A stretch of DNA of 55,093 bases from the IMG/VR virus record IMGVR_UViG_3300015171_000006, positions 1-55,093 of that record, one strand, 5' to 3'. Under the pieces are notes generated by a model. That model saw nothing but the letters and a program-made list of their open reading frames with translations, was not told the DNA's origin and searched no databases. The stretch is from a virus. The position numbers and the translations under genes are program-made. Shown one piece after another: positions 15,781-24,688 of the stretch (position 1 is the stretch's first letter; the number at the start of each line of letters is the position of its first letter).

Positions 15781-16194
15781 TTACTTTTTCCTTCCTACTA
15801 CAAATCCGTTTTTTTTCAACTCCAATAAATATTTTTTCCACGCCTTATTATTTTCTTTTCTTTTAAAGTAGTCAGGTACATTGTTGGTAAAATCTACGGC
15901 AGCACTTACGAATTTATAATGTGATAATTCTATAGAATCACCTCTTTGCATTTGCTTTAAAAGCAAGCGTATTACTTTGATAGTATCGCCTTCAATGGTA
16001 ATAGTAGAATCCGGTATTGAAATATAAATTGCGTTTCTTTTATTTAAACTATCTGCATATACTATGCTGATAAACCCCACGTGCATACTGATATACGATG
16101 CGGAATCAAACCCATATTTGTTGTGTGCTGTATCATTTTGAGAATACACAATTGTTGATATTCCCATAAGTAATATTGATAATAATTTTTTCAT
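15781..16194 (-). CDS. Secreted hypothetical protein
   Basis: 137 residues with a clear Sec signal peptide ('MKKLLSILLMGISTIVYSQ', cleavage after about residue 18). The mature part has beta strands such as 'RNAIYISIPDSTITIEGD' and a basic C-terminus. No family recognised. It lies between the HerA-like gene and terminase. Its size and style resemble the plus-strand gene 47353-47769, another secreted accessory protein. Confidence 0.7.
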   Translation of the reverse strand: MKKLLSILLMGISTIVYSQNDTAHNKYGFDSASYISMHVGFISIVYADSLNKRNAIYISIPDSTITIEGDTIKVIRLLLKQMQRGDSIELSHYKFVSAAVDFTNNVPDYFKRKENNKAWKKYLLELKKNGFVVGRKK

Positions 16195-16223
16195 TTTTTA
16201 CTGATTATACGTTAATAAATTAT

Positions 16224-17924
16224 TCATCTTCCCGGAAGTTCAAGCAACTCCGGGTTAAGCCTTATACGGCCTCCTTCTCTTTTTATAAGTTCCAATGTAT
16301 TTAATGCACTTAGCGCATTATTAAAACCGCCGGAGTTAAAAGAATATTTACTTTCCGTTTTATAGGCAAGCTCTTCTTTTGAAAAATCTTTATGAGTGTT
16401 TGCCAGCAACACATCATAAATTTCTCTTTCGCACTTACTTAGCTTATTGCGATATGTTTCAATTGAATATTCCTGGGGAGTAAAATTGAACTCAGATAGG
16501 TTTCCTGATGCCTGTAATTTACCGTTCTCTCTTTTTATCAATCCTTTTGTAAAAAGTTCACTAACTGCATTATTAAATCCGCCTGAATTTGGAGAGTAAC
16601 CCGCCGCTATCCCTACCTGGGCCTTAGAAAAAAACCGATCCTGGAAAGATGCTAAAAATTGAAGTACAGCATAAGAACATTTACCTAACTGTCCACTGCT
16701 GTTATTATTTTCAATTTTATTAATATTACCAGCAAATTTTTGATTGTGATTTACAAAATTTTTAGATGGATTTTCTACAACTTTACTGGCGATATTATTT
16801 ACAACTTCTGATTTAAAGTAAGCCATGGGTTCTAAGTCAAACGCACTTCTAACTTTATTAATTTGCTTATATAATTTTTGCAAATAATCTTTTTGCTGAA
16901 TTATCAGTGTGTCCTTACTTTTTAGTTCCTGTTTCAACTTTACATTTTCATCTTTTAATCGTACGATCTCATTATCATTTGATACAGTTTGTACTGATTT
17001 TATTACGCTTTTTTCTTTTTTCTGCTCAACAGGCTTATCTAATAATTTATTTAGCTTCTCAACCCATACAGTAACATCAATTTTCTTTTTAGCAGAATCA
17101 ATAATCTCAGTTGATTTTTTGGGATCCGGATGGAATGTTTTGCGCTCCAAAACCTGAATTAGTTGCGGGTTCTCTGTTAATCCTATAGCCCAGCATTCAC
17201 CCTGTTTTAACCCCGGCAAAGACTTTATGATATCTTTTGTATTATCAACCTGCCTCAGCTCCAGCCATTGCTGAATTGATTTTAATGAATTCTTTCCTAC
17301 TTGTTTATGCAATAAGCTGAAGGCTGATATTTCCAGGATGGCTTTATTTACTTCTTCAGCCCTTTGGTTTATCAGTGTGTAACCAAGCCGGGCATTTCTT
17401 CCCATACGGGCAAGGCGCTCCAGTGAGGCATATACTTTTGAATGTTGTGGCTGCAATCTTTGCGGAATAAACTCTGCAGCTTCTTCAATAAAAATGTGCC
17501 TCATCCCATAGCTTTTATTTTCATACATAAGCAGATCTACAGTTTCCTGAACGATCCTTATCCATGAACTTTTATTGATAAGCTCAGGAGAATAAAGATC
17601 AATTACAAGGCTTACGTTTTCCTTCATAGCAGCTCTCACAATATCAACCGCATTATTTACTGTAAGCCGGATATCACTTCCCTCGCCGCCGGCAGTTACA
17701 ACAGGATAACCAATATGTTTATCAATACCGATCTTTAAATTCTTCCATACTCCCACCGGATCATATACAATTATCGGGATGTTATTATCAAGCAACTCCT
17801 CAGCTGCTTTCATTGCTGTATAAGTTTTGCCTGCATCACGTATACCGAGAATGGCATTACCCTGGCCGGCATAATCTATTGCAGGAATAGAGAAAGTGTT
17901 GCTTAATACTAATTGATTATTCAT
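16224..17924 (-). CDS. HerA-like ATPase with tandem C-terminal winged-helix repeats
   Basis: 566 residues. Walker A 'GIRDAGKT' at 27-34, Walker B 'HIFIEEAAEFIP' near 140-150, and 'GRNARLGYTLINQRAEEV' further on, as in HerA/DUF87 DNA translocases. A charged coiled coil (about 300-370) leads to two similar winged-helix repeats, both with 'SGGFNNA' (about 445-490 and 520-560). HerA proteins form hexamers that pump DNA, often with a nuclease such as NurA; no NurA is seen here. A role in phage DNA processing or defence is possible. Confidence 0.75.
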   Translation of the reverse strand: MNNQLVLSNTFSIPAIDYAGQGNAILGIRDAGKTYTAMKAAEELLDNNIPIIVYDPVGVWKNLKIGIDKHIGYPVVTAGGEGSDIRLTVNNAVDIVRAAMKENVSLVIDLYSPELINKSSWIRIVQETVDLLMYENKSYGMRHIFIEEAAEFIPQRLQPQHSKVYASLERLARMGRNARLGYTLINQRAEEVNKAILEISAFSLLHKQVGKNSLKSIQQWLELRQVDNTKDIIKSLPGLKQGECWAIGLTENPQLIQVLERKTFHPDPKKSTEIIDSAKKKIDVTVWVEKLNKLLDKPVEQKKEKSVIKSVQTVSNDNEIVRLKDENVKLKQELKSKDTLIIQQKDYLQKLYKQINKVRSAFDLEPMAYFKSEVVNNIASKVVENPSKNFVNHNQKFAGNINKIENNNSSGQLGKCSYAVLQFLASFQDRFFSKAQVGIAAGYSPNSGGFNNAVSELFTKGLIKRENGKLQASGNLSEFNFTPQEYSIETYRNKLSKCEREIYDVLLANTHKDFSKEELAYKTESKYSFNSGGFNNALSALNTLELIKREGGRIRLNPELLELPGR

Positions 17925-17932
17925 TGTAATGT

Positions 17933-18217
17933 TTATTGATAAATTAAACCCGCTGCGTCTATAAATATTTCTGGTTCTTTTTCATAATATTCATCAGGCC
18001 TGCTTTCGGCTACTAAAAATATTTGCCACCTTTTTGCCTTACTTATTTTACTGATAAAAATTCCTTTCATATACTGCACATTTTCTTCAACTACTTTTTT
18101 TCTCCATTCAGTTCTTTCTTCCTCTGTAAGCTCGTTTTCATCCAGCCGCCGGAACAGATAATCTTCTATCTGCATCTCATTGTATAACGAGCCGTTTAAG
18201 TATAGCTGGAGCTTCAT
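17933..18217 (-). CDS. Hypothetical protein between recombinase and ATPase
   Basis: 94 residues, acidic N-terminus with 'YLFRRLDENELTEEERTEWR', then a beta-rich end. Overlaps the recombinase stop by 4 bases (ATGA), so it is co-translated with it. No family recognised. Confidence 0.6.
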   Translation of the reverse strand: MKLQLYLNGSLYNEMQIEDYLFRRLDENELTEEERTEWRKKVVEENVQYMKGIFISKISKAKRWQIFLVAESRPDEYYEKEPEIFIDAAGLIYQ

Positions 18218-19086
18218 AGTGCCGCGATTAATTTTTCAGGAATTAATACCGCTGATAAAATAACATCCGCTTGGGCTATCCGGCTGCTAAGGGTTTTCTT
18301 AGAAAGCTTTAAATAAAAATCTGCCGTGGTTTTTATTTGCTGATGGCCAAGAAAATCGCTTACATCTTTTATATCAATTCCGGCATCATGTAAATGCGTA
18401 GCCCTGCTGTGCCGAAGGCTGTGCGGCTTCACTGCACGGTTAATACCAATTCTATGTACTCCCTGCCAAAATACCTGCTGGATAGATCTTACAGAATATT
18501 GCTCATTATACTGGCCTTCAAACAACCATTTCTTCGGTTTATTTTTTTCGGCTATGTAATAGGATTTAAGAAGCTCCAGTGTGTCTGCAGGTATGGGAAC
18601 TTCACGATCTTTAAAACCTTTGGCGCCTTTTACCCTAAGCAGCCGGGTATCGCTTTTAATATGAGACAATTCAATATTTATAATCTCGCCAATGCGAAGG
18701 GCACAGGAATAAAATAATTGAATGATTGCCCGGTGTTTTAAATTTTGGTAAGAATTTACAAGCCTGCTAATCTCCTGGATGCTGAATATTTCCGGCAGGT
18801 AATTGGTAGCTCTCGGATATGGTATATCCTCAAAGTTTACAGGCTTTTTTAATACAAGTTTATAAAAGTGCCTGATAGCTGCTGTGAATTGCTTATGATA
18901 GTTTTGGTTTTTTATGGCGCCAAGAAATATTTTTATTTCCTCAAATGGCAGTGGCTTTGGCTTACCATTCATTGCATGAAGAAAAATACCCAGGCAACTT
19001 GCATAAGTCTCAATGGTGCTATCAGCATATTTTAACGCCGTTAGCTCAATTTTAAATTTCCGCATTAGCTCATCATACCGGGTCAT
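18214..19086 (-). CDS. Tyrosine recombinase (XerC/D-like) beside cassette-like sites
   Basis: 290 residues. The N-terminal SAM-like DNA-binding domain spans about 1-90; the catalytic domain has Arg131 ('CALRIGEI'), His222 and Arg225 ('HSLRHSRATH'), His248 ('FLGHQQ') and Tyr258 ('DFYLK'). It is not the main phage integrase type, which lies at 32608. It lacks the extra helix typical of integron IntI, yet it lies next to attC-like sites at 19494-19588 and 20638-20728 and an inverted TTGTTAAATGCA 36 bases from its start. It could move those cassettes or resolve genome multimers. Confidence 0.85.
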   Translation of the reverse strand: MTRYDELMRKFKIELTALKYADSTIETYASCLGIFLHAMNGKPKPLPFEEIKIFLGAIKNQNYHKQFTAAIRHFYKLVLKKPVNFEDIPYPRATNYLPEIFSIQEISRLVNSYQNLKHRAIIQLFYSCALRIGEIINIELSHIKSDTRLLRVKGAKGFKDREVPIPADTLELLKSYYIAEKNKPKKWLFEGQYNEQYSVRSIQQVFWQGVHRIGINRAVKPHSLRHSRATHLHDAGIDIKDVSDFLGHQQIKTTADFYLKLSKKTLSSRIAQADVILSAVLIPEKLIAAL

Positions 19087-19121
19087 AAGTAATTGATTTT
19101 TATGAATGTTCGTTTATAAGC

Positions 19122-19138
19122 TTGTTAAATGCAATGCC
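19122..19138 (+). repeat. GTTAAAT-type box, inverted partner of the attC-like site
   Basis: TTGTTAAATGCAATGCC. The first 16 bases recur inverted at 19487-19502 with one mismatch. GTTAAAT fits the GTTRRRY core of integron sites. The pair brackets the gene 19145-19453. It lies 36 bases upstream of the tyrosine recombinase start, where an att site for that enzyme might be expected. Confidence 0.5.
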
Positions 19139-19144
19139 TACCAG

Positions 19145-19453
19145 TCATTCAGTTTGGGCAATCAACGACAAGTCCTGACCATAGTATTGCATAAGGTTAC
19201 AAATTTGCGGACGGCTATCAATGTATTTCATCAATGCACAGTCTTTAGAATGAAACCAACTGACACCGTACCACGGCTGATAATGTTCCTCACAAAATTT
19301 GCAATCACATTCAACCTTTCCGATTTTATGCCGCCACTTAAAATCAAACGGAACAATTATTTTGTAACCGTTATCAATCCAATTTTTAGGTTTGCGTTTT
19401 GACAACTTATTGAAGTTGCCGCTGATGTGTATTCCGTTAAAATATCCTCCCAT
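19145..19453 (-). CDS. Cysteine-rich hypothetical protein
   Basis: 102 residues with a cluster 'ECDCKFCEEHYQPWYG' and a further 'HSKDC', suggesting a zinc site. The N-terminus is basic. No family recognised. It is bracketed by the inverted TTGTTAAATGCARTGC boxes and lies next to the attC-like site at 19494-19588, so it may be a cassette gene. Confidence 0.6.
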   Translation of the reverse strand: MGGYFNGIHISGNFNKLSKRKPKNWIDNGYKIIVPFDFKWRHKIGKVECDCKFCEEHYQPWYGVSWFHSKDCALMKYIDSRPQICNLMQYYGQDLSLIAQTE

Positions 19454-19493
19454 AGTTTTAATTTTTAGTTTCTAATTAATAGCCCAGCACTGC

Positions 19494-19588
19494 ATTTAAC
19501 AATGTGTTTTGCGTCAGTCGGGTAGAAGTGCAAATCCGAGCAGCGGTTTTCCAAATTCCCGCCCGAACGCAAAGCACCACCGTTATGT
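19494..19588 (-). repeat. attC-like site 1
   Basis: Ends with ATTTAAC (a perfect RYYYAAC box, 19494-19500) and GTTATGT. Inner arms TTTGCGT and ACGCAAA pair, with a second CGGG/CCCG stem and unpaired bases inside. The layout and the shared strings TTTTGCGTCA and CGAACGCAAAG match the site at 20638-20728. It lies downstream of the PP-loop gene, as attC lies after a cassette gene. Confidence 0.55.
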
Positions 19589-19670
19589 GTAATTGTTACC
19601 AGCATACCATTTTTCAGCAGACGGATAACTGTATTATTTTTTTTGCCCAAGCCACACATTTGTTTTCAAT

Positions 19671-20540
19671 TCAACTTTGGTAATTAATTTTATTAGCCGT
19701 TTCCAATTTCCTTAAATCATTCGTTCCGCAAAAGCCATTACATTCAATCAATGGCTTTACTTCCCTTCCCTTCATCATTGAAATATCTTTGATGTCTGGA
19801 TATTTTGGATGCGGTTTTAGAAAAACTAAGCCGCCGCCTTTGCTTTGGTCTTTCAGCATCGTTACCGGCTCTCCTTTTATATCGGTCAAATCATGCTCTA
19901 CTTTTGCCATTGCGTCAAACTTTTCAGGAAATTCCCTGCCTATCTTTTGCCAGTAACCAATACCGCCCTGAACACATCCGGTTTTCCAGCAGTTATTATT
20001 TAAGTACCCAAGTTTATAAGTAATAGGCAGTTCGATTTTTGTAAACAAATCGTTTGCCTTCTGAATTATTTTTATGCAATCTTTCTTTTTCAGCAATTCG
20101 TTTATCAAAGGGAAAATAGGCTTTGATGCAGGATGATTAAGTTTCATTGATAACGCCCTGTCAATTTCATCTATATCAAAACCGAATGCCTGATATGAAT
20201 AATTATTTTTTCTTTGCCAGCGTTCCCGTACTAATCGTTTCAGCATTTGAGAACACTTTGCCCCGGTGGAAACATTTAAAGAAACATTGTCATACCAAAC
20301 GTCTTGTATGCAGGTAAAATCTGGATTAGTTATTGTTTCAATCTCCTTACCATACCACGCCTGACAATCCTTTAAAAAACGGTAACTATCATCATCTTCA
20401 TTTTTAGTATCAATAAAAACAATTCTTGTGTTTTCTTCTCCAAACCAATCAATACATAGTTTACAAGTAACCGCACTTGTTACACCACCACTCCACCAAG
20501 CAATGACCGGAAATTCTTTATTTATTTTATCAGTCCTCAT
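19671..20540 (-). CDS. PP-loop ATP pyrophosphatase (PAPS reductase-like)
   Basis: 289 residues. 'VIAWWSGGVTSAVT' near the N-terminus is a PP-loop (SGGxxS) and 'IVFIDTKNEDDDSYRF' the next strand, as in PAPS reductases and related adenylating enzymes. Cysteines at 'GAKCSQMLKR', 'NNCWKTGCVQG' and 'ECNGFCG' could bind a metal or iron-sulfur cluster. Phage PP-loop proteins are sometimes tied to DNA or RNA base modification. The substrate here is unknown. The gene is bracketed by two attC-like sites. Confidence 0.75.
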   Translation of the reverse strand: MRTDKINKEFPVIAWWSGGVTSAVTCKLCIDWFGEENTRIVFIDTKNEDDDSYRFLKDCQAWYGKEIETITNPDFTCIQDVWYDNVSLNVSTGAKCSQMLKRLVRERWQRKNNYSYQAFGFDIDEIDRALSMKLNHPASKPIFPLINELLKKKDCIKIIQKANDLFTKIELPITYKLGYLNNNCWKTGCVQGGIGYWQKIGREFPEKFDAMAKVEHDLTDIKGEPVTMLKDQSKGGGLVFLKPHPKYPDIKDISMMKGREVKPLIECNGFCGTNDLRKLETANKINYQS

Positions 20541-20637
20541 TTTAAAGTTTTAAATACATGCTCCGCAGCTTCAAAAAAATAATACAGCCGAACAATAGTT
20601 TTTCATAGCAGCGACATCAATTAGCACCCACAACTAC

Positions 20638-20728
20638 ACATAACAAACGGTTTTGCGTCATTGCCAGGACACTGTATTATAATTTTAAGGCTCTGCGTGG
20701 GCAACGAACGCAAAGCCGCAGACGTTAT
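20638..20728 (-). repeat. attC-like site 2
   Basis: Ends with ACATAAC and GTTATTT. Inner arms GGTTTTGCGT and ACGCAAAGCC pair, followed by a TTGCC/GGCAA stem and a variable loop. It overlaps the stop codon of the RuvC-like gene (20725-20727), as attC sites often do at cassette gene ends. It is clearly related to site 1 at 19494-19588. Confidence 0.55.
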
Positions 20729-21285
20729 TTTATTACCAGTTTATCTTTGCAATTAAACCCATAAACCAGCATTGCAGCATCCCGCCCATGTTCATTCGTG
20801 CTTTCTTTCCATCCTGTTATTTTTTTAAAGAGCGCTGCATCCACTTTTGTTTTATTATTCCGTGGCGCCACCAGCTCAAATGGGATTTTATGATCACTTA
20901 AAAAATCTTCCCAAATTTTGCAGTCCCTCTTTATGCTTCCTGCACCTTGCAGCTGCTCCCTTCCTGATTCTCCAAACCAGTTTCTTTTCCGTGCATCTTC
21001 AAGCCGAACAAGTTTTATCATACCAATCCAATTGTGTACTTTATCCAATGCTTCATGTATCGTCATACTCAGCACCTGTATTAATATTTTCCCATTCCAA
21101 ATTGCAATCCCGGTGTTAACACCCGGATCAATCCCTATTACATAATCTCCCTTATGAATAATTTTTATTGATTTTTGTGAATTATTTTTTTTCTTTTTTG
21201 TGCTGATTCCATAATTAGGTTCGTCATCGCAAACAAGCCCTTTTGCAATTAATTCTTTAATATGTGATTGATCCCAACCTTTCAT
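20725..21285 (-). CDS. RuvC-like Holliday junction resolvase
   Basis: 186 residues. After a 45-residue N-terminal extension, 'YVIGIDPGVNTGIAIW' gives the first catalytic Asp (residue 53) of the RuvC/RNase H fold. 'LVRLEDARKRNWFGESGREQLQGAGS' and the final 'NEHGRDAAMLVYG' give later acidic residues. It would cut branched recombination intermediates made by RecT. It overlaps the DUF4373 gene by 4 bases (ATGA). Confidence 0.82.
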   Translation of the reverse strand: MKGWDQSHIKELIAKGLVCDDEPNYGISTKKKKNNSQKSIKIIHKGDYVIGIDPGVNTGIAIWNGKILIQVLSMTIHEALDKVHNWIGMIKLVRLEDARKRNWFGESGREQLQGAGSIKRDCKIWEDFLSDHKIPFELVAPRNNKTKVDAALFKKITGWKESTNEHGRDAAMLVYGFNCKDKLVIK

Positions 21286-22451
21286 GTGGTGGCAAGATTT
21301 TTATTTTTTTCTTTTAAAAAATATTCCAGCACAGCCATCCGCATAAGCTGAGGTTTATCTTCCAGCACCAATTTTGTTTCGGCTCCACCCTGGTAATGTT
21401 TGTATAATTCCATATCTGAATGTTTATTGCCGCCGATCAGTTGACCCATTCGCTTTTTTATAATTTCAGGAGTAATGATCAATCCGGCCTTTTTTGATAA
21501 CTCAATAAAATGATCCGGCATAATAAGCCGGCTATCAAATCCACCCTCCATAAATCTTTCAAAGAGATAATCAAGATCAGCAACAGGCGCTGCGGTTTGT
21601 TTTTTTGAAGATTGATTTTGAATAATTTTATCAAATTGTTTCTCTAAGTTTGAAAGAAGAAAATGTTCGCTCAGCCATTTATCCGTAAAAGCATTTTCAA
21701 GAAAAAAGCGGAGCCGCCGCGGACCGGTATCCTGGTTCCATTCAATATTTTTTTCTGCAGCCCGTTTTTTTAACCGCTGAATAATCCTTTTAAAAATTTT
21801 AGGGTGCTCCCCATCAAAGCTTGGCTTTACTTTAAATTTTTCAAGCCCAAAATCAAACCATGCATTCACCAGCTCCTGCCAGTAAGGCTCAGGCGGTTCT
21901 TCAATTTTTGGTTTAATAACTTTTTTTTGGGGTGCCGGTTTATCCGGCACAACATTCTCTTTAATTTCATCTAATTTCTTTTCATTTACTTTACTTTCCT
22001 TTTGTGTACTAAATGTAGTTGGCGGAGTAGTTTCTTCTGAAGTTACCGGCGTTTCTTCTGAATTAACCAGCCAATATTCAGAAGAAACCTCAACTTTCCG
22101 CCGCAACTGCTGCATGACAAGTAACCATTGTTTTTGGATTCCATTTGAGGTTAGCACCATGTGCCCGTCAAAAAGTTTCTCATTAAATAAACCGTGTTTT
22201 AAGCATGACCGCAATATATCCATCACTAACGCACCGGTAATTCCCTTACCAACACGCTTAGCAATAGTAAATTGAGAAGTGTTTGTCCACTCCATAAAGT
22301 AACCATGCTTATAAACCATAGCCATTAATCTAATAGCTACATACCCGCCTTTGATACCACAATCCTCTTCGATCATAACTATCTTATCATCGTCAAAGAA
22401 GTCAACATCCAAAGGAAAATATTTAAGGTTATATTTATTTGGTCTTGCCAA
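21282..22451 (-). CDS. DUF4373 (Lin1244/Lin1753-type) replication-associated protein
   Basis: 389 residues. The N-terminal ~100 residues ('YFPLDVDFFDDDKIVMIEED', 'GYVAIRLMAMVYKHGYFM') match the DUF4373 domain, a winged-helix part common at the start of phage replication organisers. A Pro/Glu/Lys-rich linker (about 125-190) leads to a helical C-terminal domain. It probably acts in replication initiation or helicase loading, near the methylase and resolvase genes. Confidence 0.8.
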   Translation of the reverse strand: MARPNKYNLKYFPLDVDFFDDDKIVMIEEDCGIKGGYVAIRLMAMVYKHGYFMEWTNTSQFTIAKRVGKGITGALVMDILRSCLKHGLFNEKLFDGHMVLTSNGIQKQWLLVMQQLRRKVEVSSEYWLVNSEETPVTSEETTPPTTFSTQKESKVNEKKLDEIKENVVPDKPAPQKKVIKPKIEEPPEPYWQELVNAWFDFGLEKFKVKPSFDGEHPKIFKRIIQRLKKRAAEKNIEWNQDTGPRRLRFFLENAFTDKWLSEHFLLSNLEKQFDKIIQNQSSKKQTAAPVADLDYLFERFMEGGFDSRLIMPDHFIELSKKAGLIITPEIIKKRMGQLIGGNKHSDMELYKHYQGGAETKLVLEDKPQLMRMAVLEYFLKEKNKNLATT

Positions 22452-22454
22452 TTA

Positions 22455-23303
22455 TTAAAATTTTGGAAACTCTCTAATTTGTAAATGTTTTGGAAACTCA
22501 TTAATATCCCCGCCATGCCTGTCACTCATTTTTAACTGCCTTGAAAGATGGGTGCCCATTTGTTTCACGAATACAGGTACACCTTCTTTTTTGCATTGTT
22601 CAATAATACTTTCAATCCATTCTAACTTACATTCCCTGTAACCATATTTTACAGATGGATCGTTTGGTATTTTACCGTGGCCGCTTTCTCCCCCAACAAT
22701 TACCCAACCTATACCGTGATTTAAAATTCCCCATGTGGCTGAGTTAAAGCCAAATATTTTAAGTTCGCCCCAAAGAGGCTCAGCGGATATAAATTTTATT
22801 CCTGAAAATTCACTTTTACATAACTCATGTATCCTGCGTTGTCCGTATTGTGTGCCTACTGAGGTTCCTAACCAAATTGACTTTGTGTATTCACCATGTA
22901 AAAAATCTTCTGGCGTTTGTTTATCAATTCTTTCAGGACGTTTTGTAAGAATTTGCTTTATAATACCAGGCGTTTTTCTTGCTATATTCCAATATTCATT
23001 TCTAAAAGGATCAATCGCTTGATGGTAAACATCAGTAAGAGAAGAAGTGAACATTAAAGGATTGCTACCCTCCCTTACATGCGATTCTTTTTCTTTATAT
23101 TTTAATGGGAGATCAAATACAGTTTTTGTTTTAACTACTGTTTTAGGATCGTACCGTGTTCCATCCATTGAATCCCGATACATATAACAATATTTACAAT
23201 CAGAAACTTTTTTACCGTCCGGCTTTTCATCTACAACTTTGGTACAACCTCTTGCGATATTATGTGTCGCATCCGTCCATTGTATGTTTGTTTTTTCTGA
23301 CAT
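22455..23303 (-). CDS. Gp37/Gp68 family protein (DUF5131, radical-SAM-like)
   Basis: 282 residues. Starts with 'TNIQWTDATHNIARGC' and has 'SDCKYCYMYRD', giving three cysteines that could hold an iron-sulfur cluster. Later 'SIWLGTSVGTQYGQRRI' and 'WVIVGGESGHGK' are hallmarks of the Gp37Gp68 family found in many phages and mobile elements. The reaction is not established; a base-modification role is often suggested. Adjacent to a DNA methylase. Confidence 0.8.
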   Translation of the reverse strand: MSEKTNIQWTDATHNIARGCTKVVDEKPDGKKVSDCKYCYMYRDSMDGTRYDPKTVVKTKTVFDLPLKYKEKESHVREGSNPLMFTSSLTDVYHQAIDPFRNEYWNIARKTPGIIKQILTKRPERIDKQTPEDFLHGEYTKSIWLGTSVGTQYGQRRIHELCKSEFSGIKFISAEPLWGELKIFGFNSATWGILNHGIGWVIVGGESGHGKIPNDPSVKYGYRECKLEWIESIIEQCKKEGVPVFVKQMGTHLSRQLKMSDRHGGDINEFPKHLQIREFPKF

Positions 23304-23319
23304 GGTTATACTGCGGTTT

Positions 23320-24486
23320 TTATAAAAACATTCCTAATTCTTTTTTTAATCTCTTCTCGGCCATCTTTATATAGGCCGGGTTTAATTCTATACCAATAAA
23401 ATTTCTGTTTAGTTTTCTCGCTACAAGTGCAGTAGTTCCTGCGCCCATAAATGGATCAAGTACAATCCCATTTTCAGCGCATCCGGCTTTAATACAATCA
23501 ACAATTAAATCCTGCGGAAAGGTTGCAAAGTGTGCATTAAAGTAAGGTTTGGTAGTTACTGTCCACACACTTTTTTTATTTGCCATTCCTGATCCAATCA
23601 AATTATCATACGCATCAAAATTGCCTGAATGACCAGTTAATTTTTTATCACCTGCGCCGCGGTGAGCATAGGCTTTAATACCACTTTCAGAACCCTGGTT
23701 TCCGCCCTTTATATCAATTCCATTTCGTGACATTCGCCCTGGTCCAACGGCTTTCATTGCACCATTAGTTTTGCCAGGTACTATATCACTTCCTTTTTGA
23801 TCCTCTATTTGCTGCATCATTCTCTTAACGGTACTATCTTTTACAGGCGTTCTTATAGCATCAATATCGTAGTAATACCTAGGAGACTTGCTTAATAGAA
23901 AAATATATTCATGAGATTTTGTACAGCGGTCTGTAACGCTCTCTGGCATTGGATTGGGCTTGTTCCAAATAATATCCTGCCGCAAGTACCAGCCATCTTT
24001 ACGGAGGGCAAGTGCCAGAGTCCATGGAATGCCAATTAAATCTTTCGCTTTGATATCACCTGATGCCGGTATGTTACCACCTCCCCATCTGCTAACGCCG
24101 TTTACATTTCTTCCACGTTTACTTTTTTGCTGTTTACTAAATTCATAATTTCCTATGCCCTCAATTGAAGATGCAGACATTGATTTATGCACCCAGTTAG
24201 TATTAGAGCCTTTTTGCTGCCCGTTCATTCTTCCTGCATAAGAATCTCCCATATTCAACCACAGTGTGCCATCATTTCTAAGCACTCTTTTAGCCTCTCT
24301 GAATATTAATACCATTTTTCTGACATATGCTTGCGGTAATGCCTCCAGACCCAATTGTCCGCTAACTCCATAATTTCTTAACCCATAGTATGGCGGAGAG
24401 GTAACAATGCAATGAATACTTTTATCAGCAAAAGTTTTTAAAACTTTTAGTGCATCACCAGGATATATTTTATTCACAGCCATCAT
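23320..24486 (-). CDS. DNA methyltransferase, beta-class (N4-cytosine or N6-adenine)
   Basis: 388 residues. Catalytic 'VTSPPYYGLRNYG' lies near residue 30 and the AdoMet motif 'VLDPFMGAGTTALVARKL' near residue 345, the order of beta-class enzymes. SPPY rather than DPPY favours N4-cytosine. The middle holds a variable target-recognition region (about 100-300). No restriction gene is present, so it is a solitary phage methylase that may protect phage DNA. Confidence 0.85.
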   Translation of the reverse strand: MMAVNKIYPGDALKVLKTFADKSIHCIVTSPPYYGLRNYGVSGQLGLEALPQAYVRKMVLIFREAKRVLRNDGTLWLNMGDSYAGRMNGQQKGSNTNWVHKSMSASSIEGIGNYEFSKQQKSKRGRNVNGVSRWGGGNIPASGDIKAKDLIGIPWTLALALRKDGWYLRQDIIWNKPNPMPESVTDRCTKSHEYIFLLSKSPRYYYDIDAIRTPVKDSTVKRMMQQIEDQKGSDIVPGKTNGAMKAVGPGRMSRNGIDIKGGNQGSESGIKAYAHRGAGDKKLTGHSGNFDAYDNLIGSGMANKKSVWTVTTKPYFNAHFATFPQDLIVDCIKAGCAENGIVLDPFMGAGTTALVARKLNRNFIGIELNPAYIKMAEKRLKKELGMFL

Positions 24487-24545
24487 TTATAATAATTTTA
24501 AATACGGATTCTCTTACTTCATGAGAATAGTGATAAGTCCATAAA

Positions 24546-24686
24546 TCAATAAGTCTCATCCTTCCATAGGAAGGAATAAAATGCCTTTATGGCAATTCTC
24601 TCCTCGAGAGAAAGTGTTTTATAATATGTAATAAAACTTCGCTTCTGCGGCTTAGAATTAATAAATTTTTTCTTTCTGCTTCCCAT
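24546..24686 (-). CDS. Small basic hypothetical protein
   Basis: 46 residues from the ATG at 24686 (MGSRKKKFINS), ending in TGA at 24546-24548. The N-terminus is strongly basic, with 'LSLEERIAIKAFYSFLW' behind. Two bases separate its ATG from the stop of the gene at 24689-25429, so it is likely translated as part of the early operon. Function unknown. Confidence 0.55.
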   Translation of the reverse strand: MGSRKKKFINSKPQKRSFITYYKTLSLEERIAIKAFYSFLWKDETY

Positions 24687-24688
24687 AA

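Noticed and set aside
18214-19086. Calling this recombinase an integron integrase (IntI)
   Set aside because: The ~85 residues between the first catalytic Arg and the HxxR motif are too few to hold the extra IntI helix. It is XerC/D-like.
19465-19659. 64-residue minus-strand frame between the PP-loop gene and the next gene
   Set aside because: More than half of it is the attC-like structure, the start is poorly placed and the product shows no domain. I treat the stretch as a site, not a gene, though a short gene running into the site cannot be ruled out.
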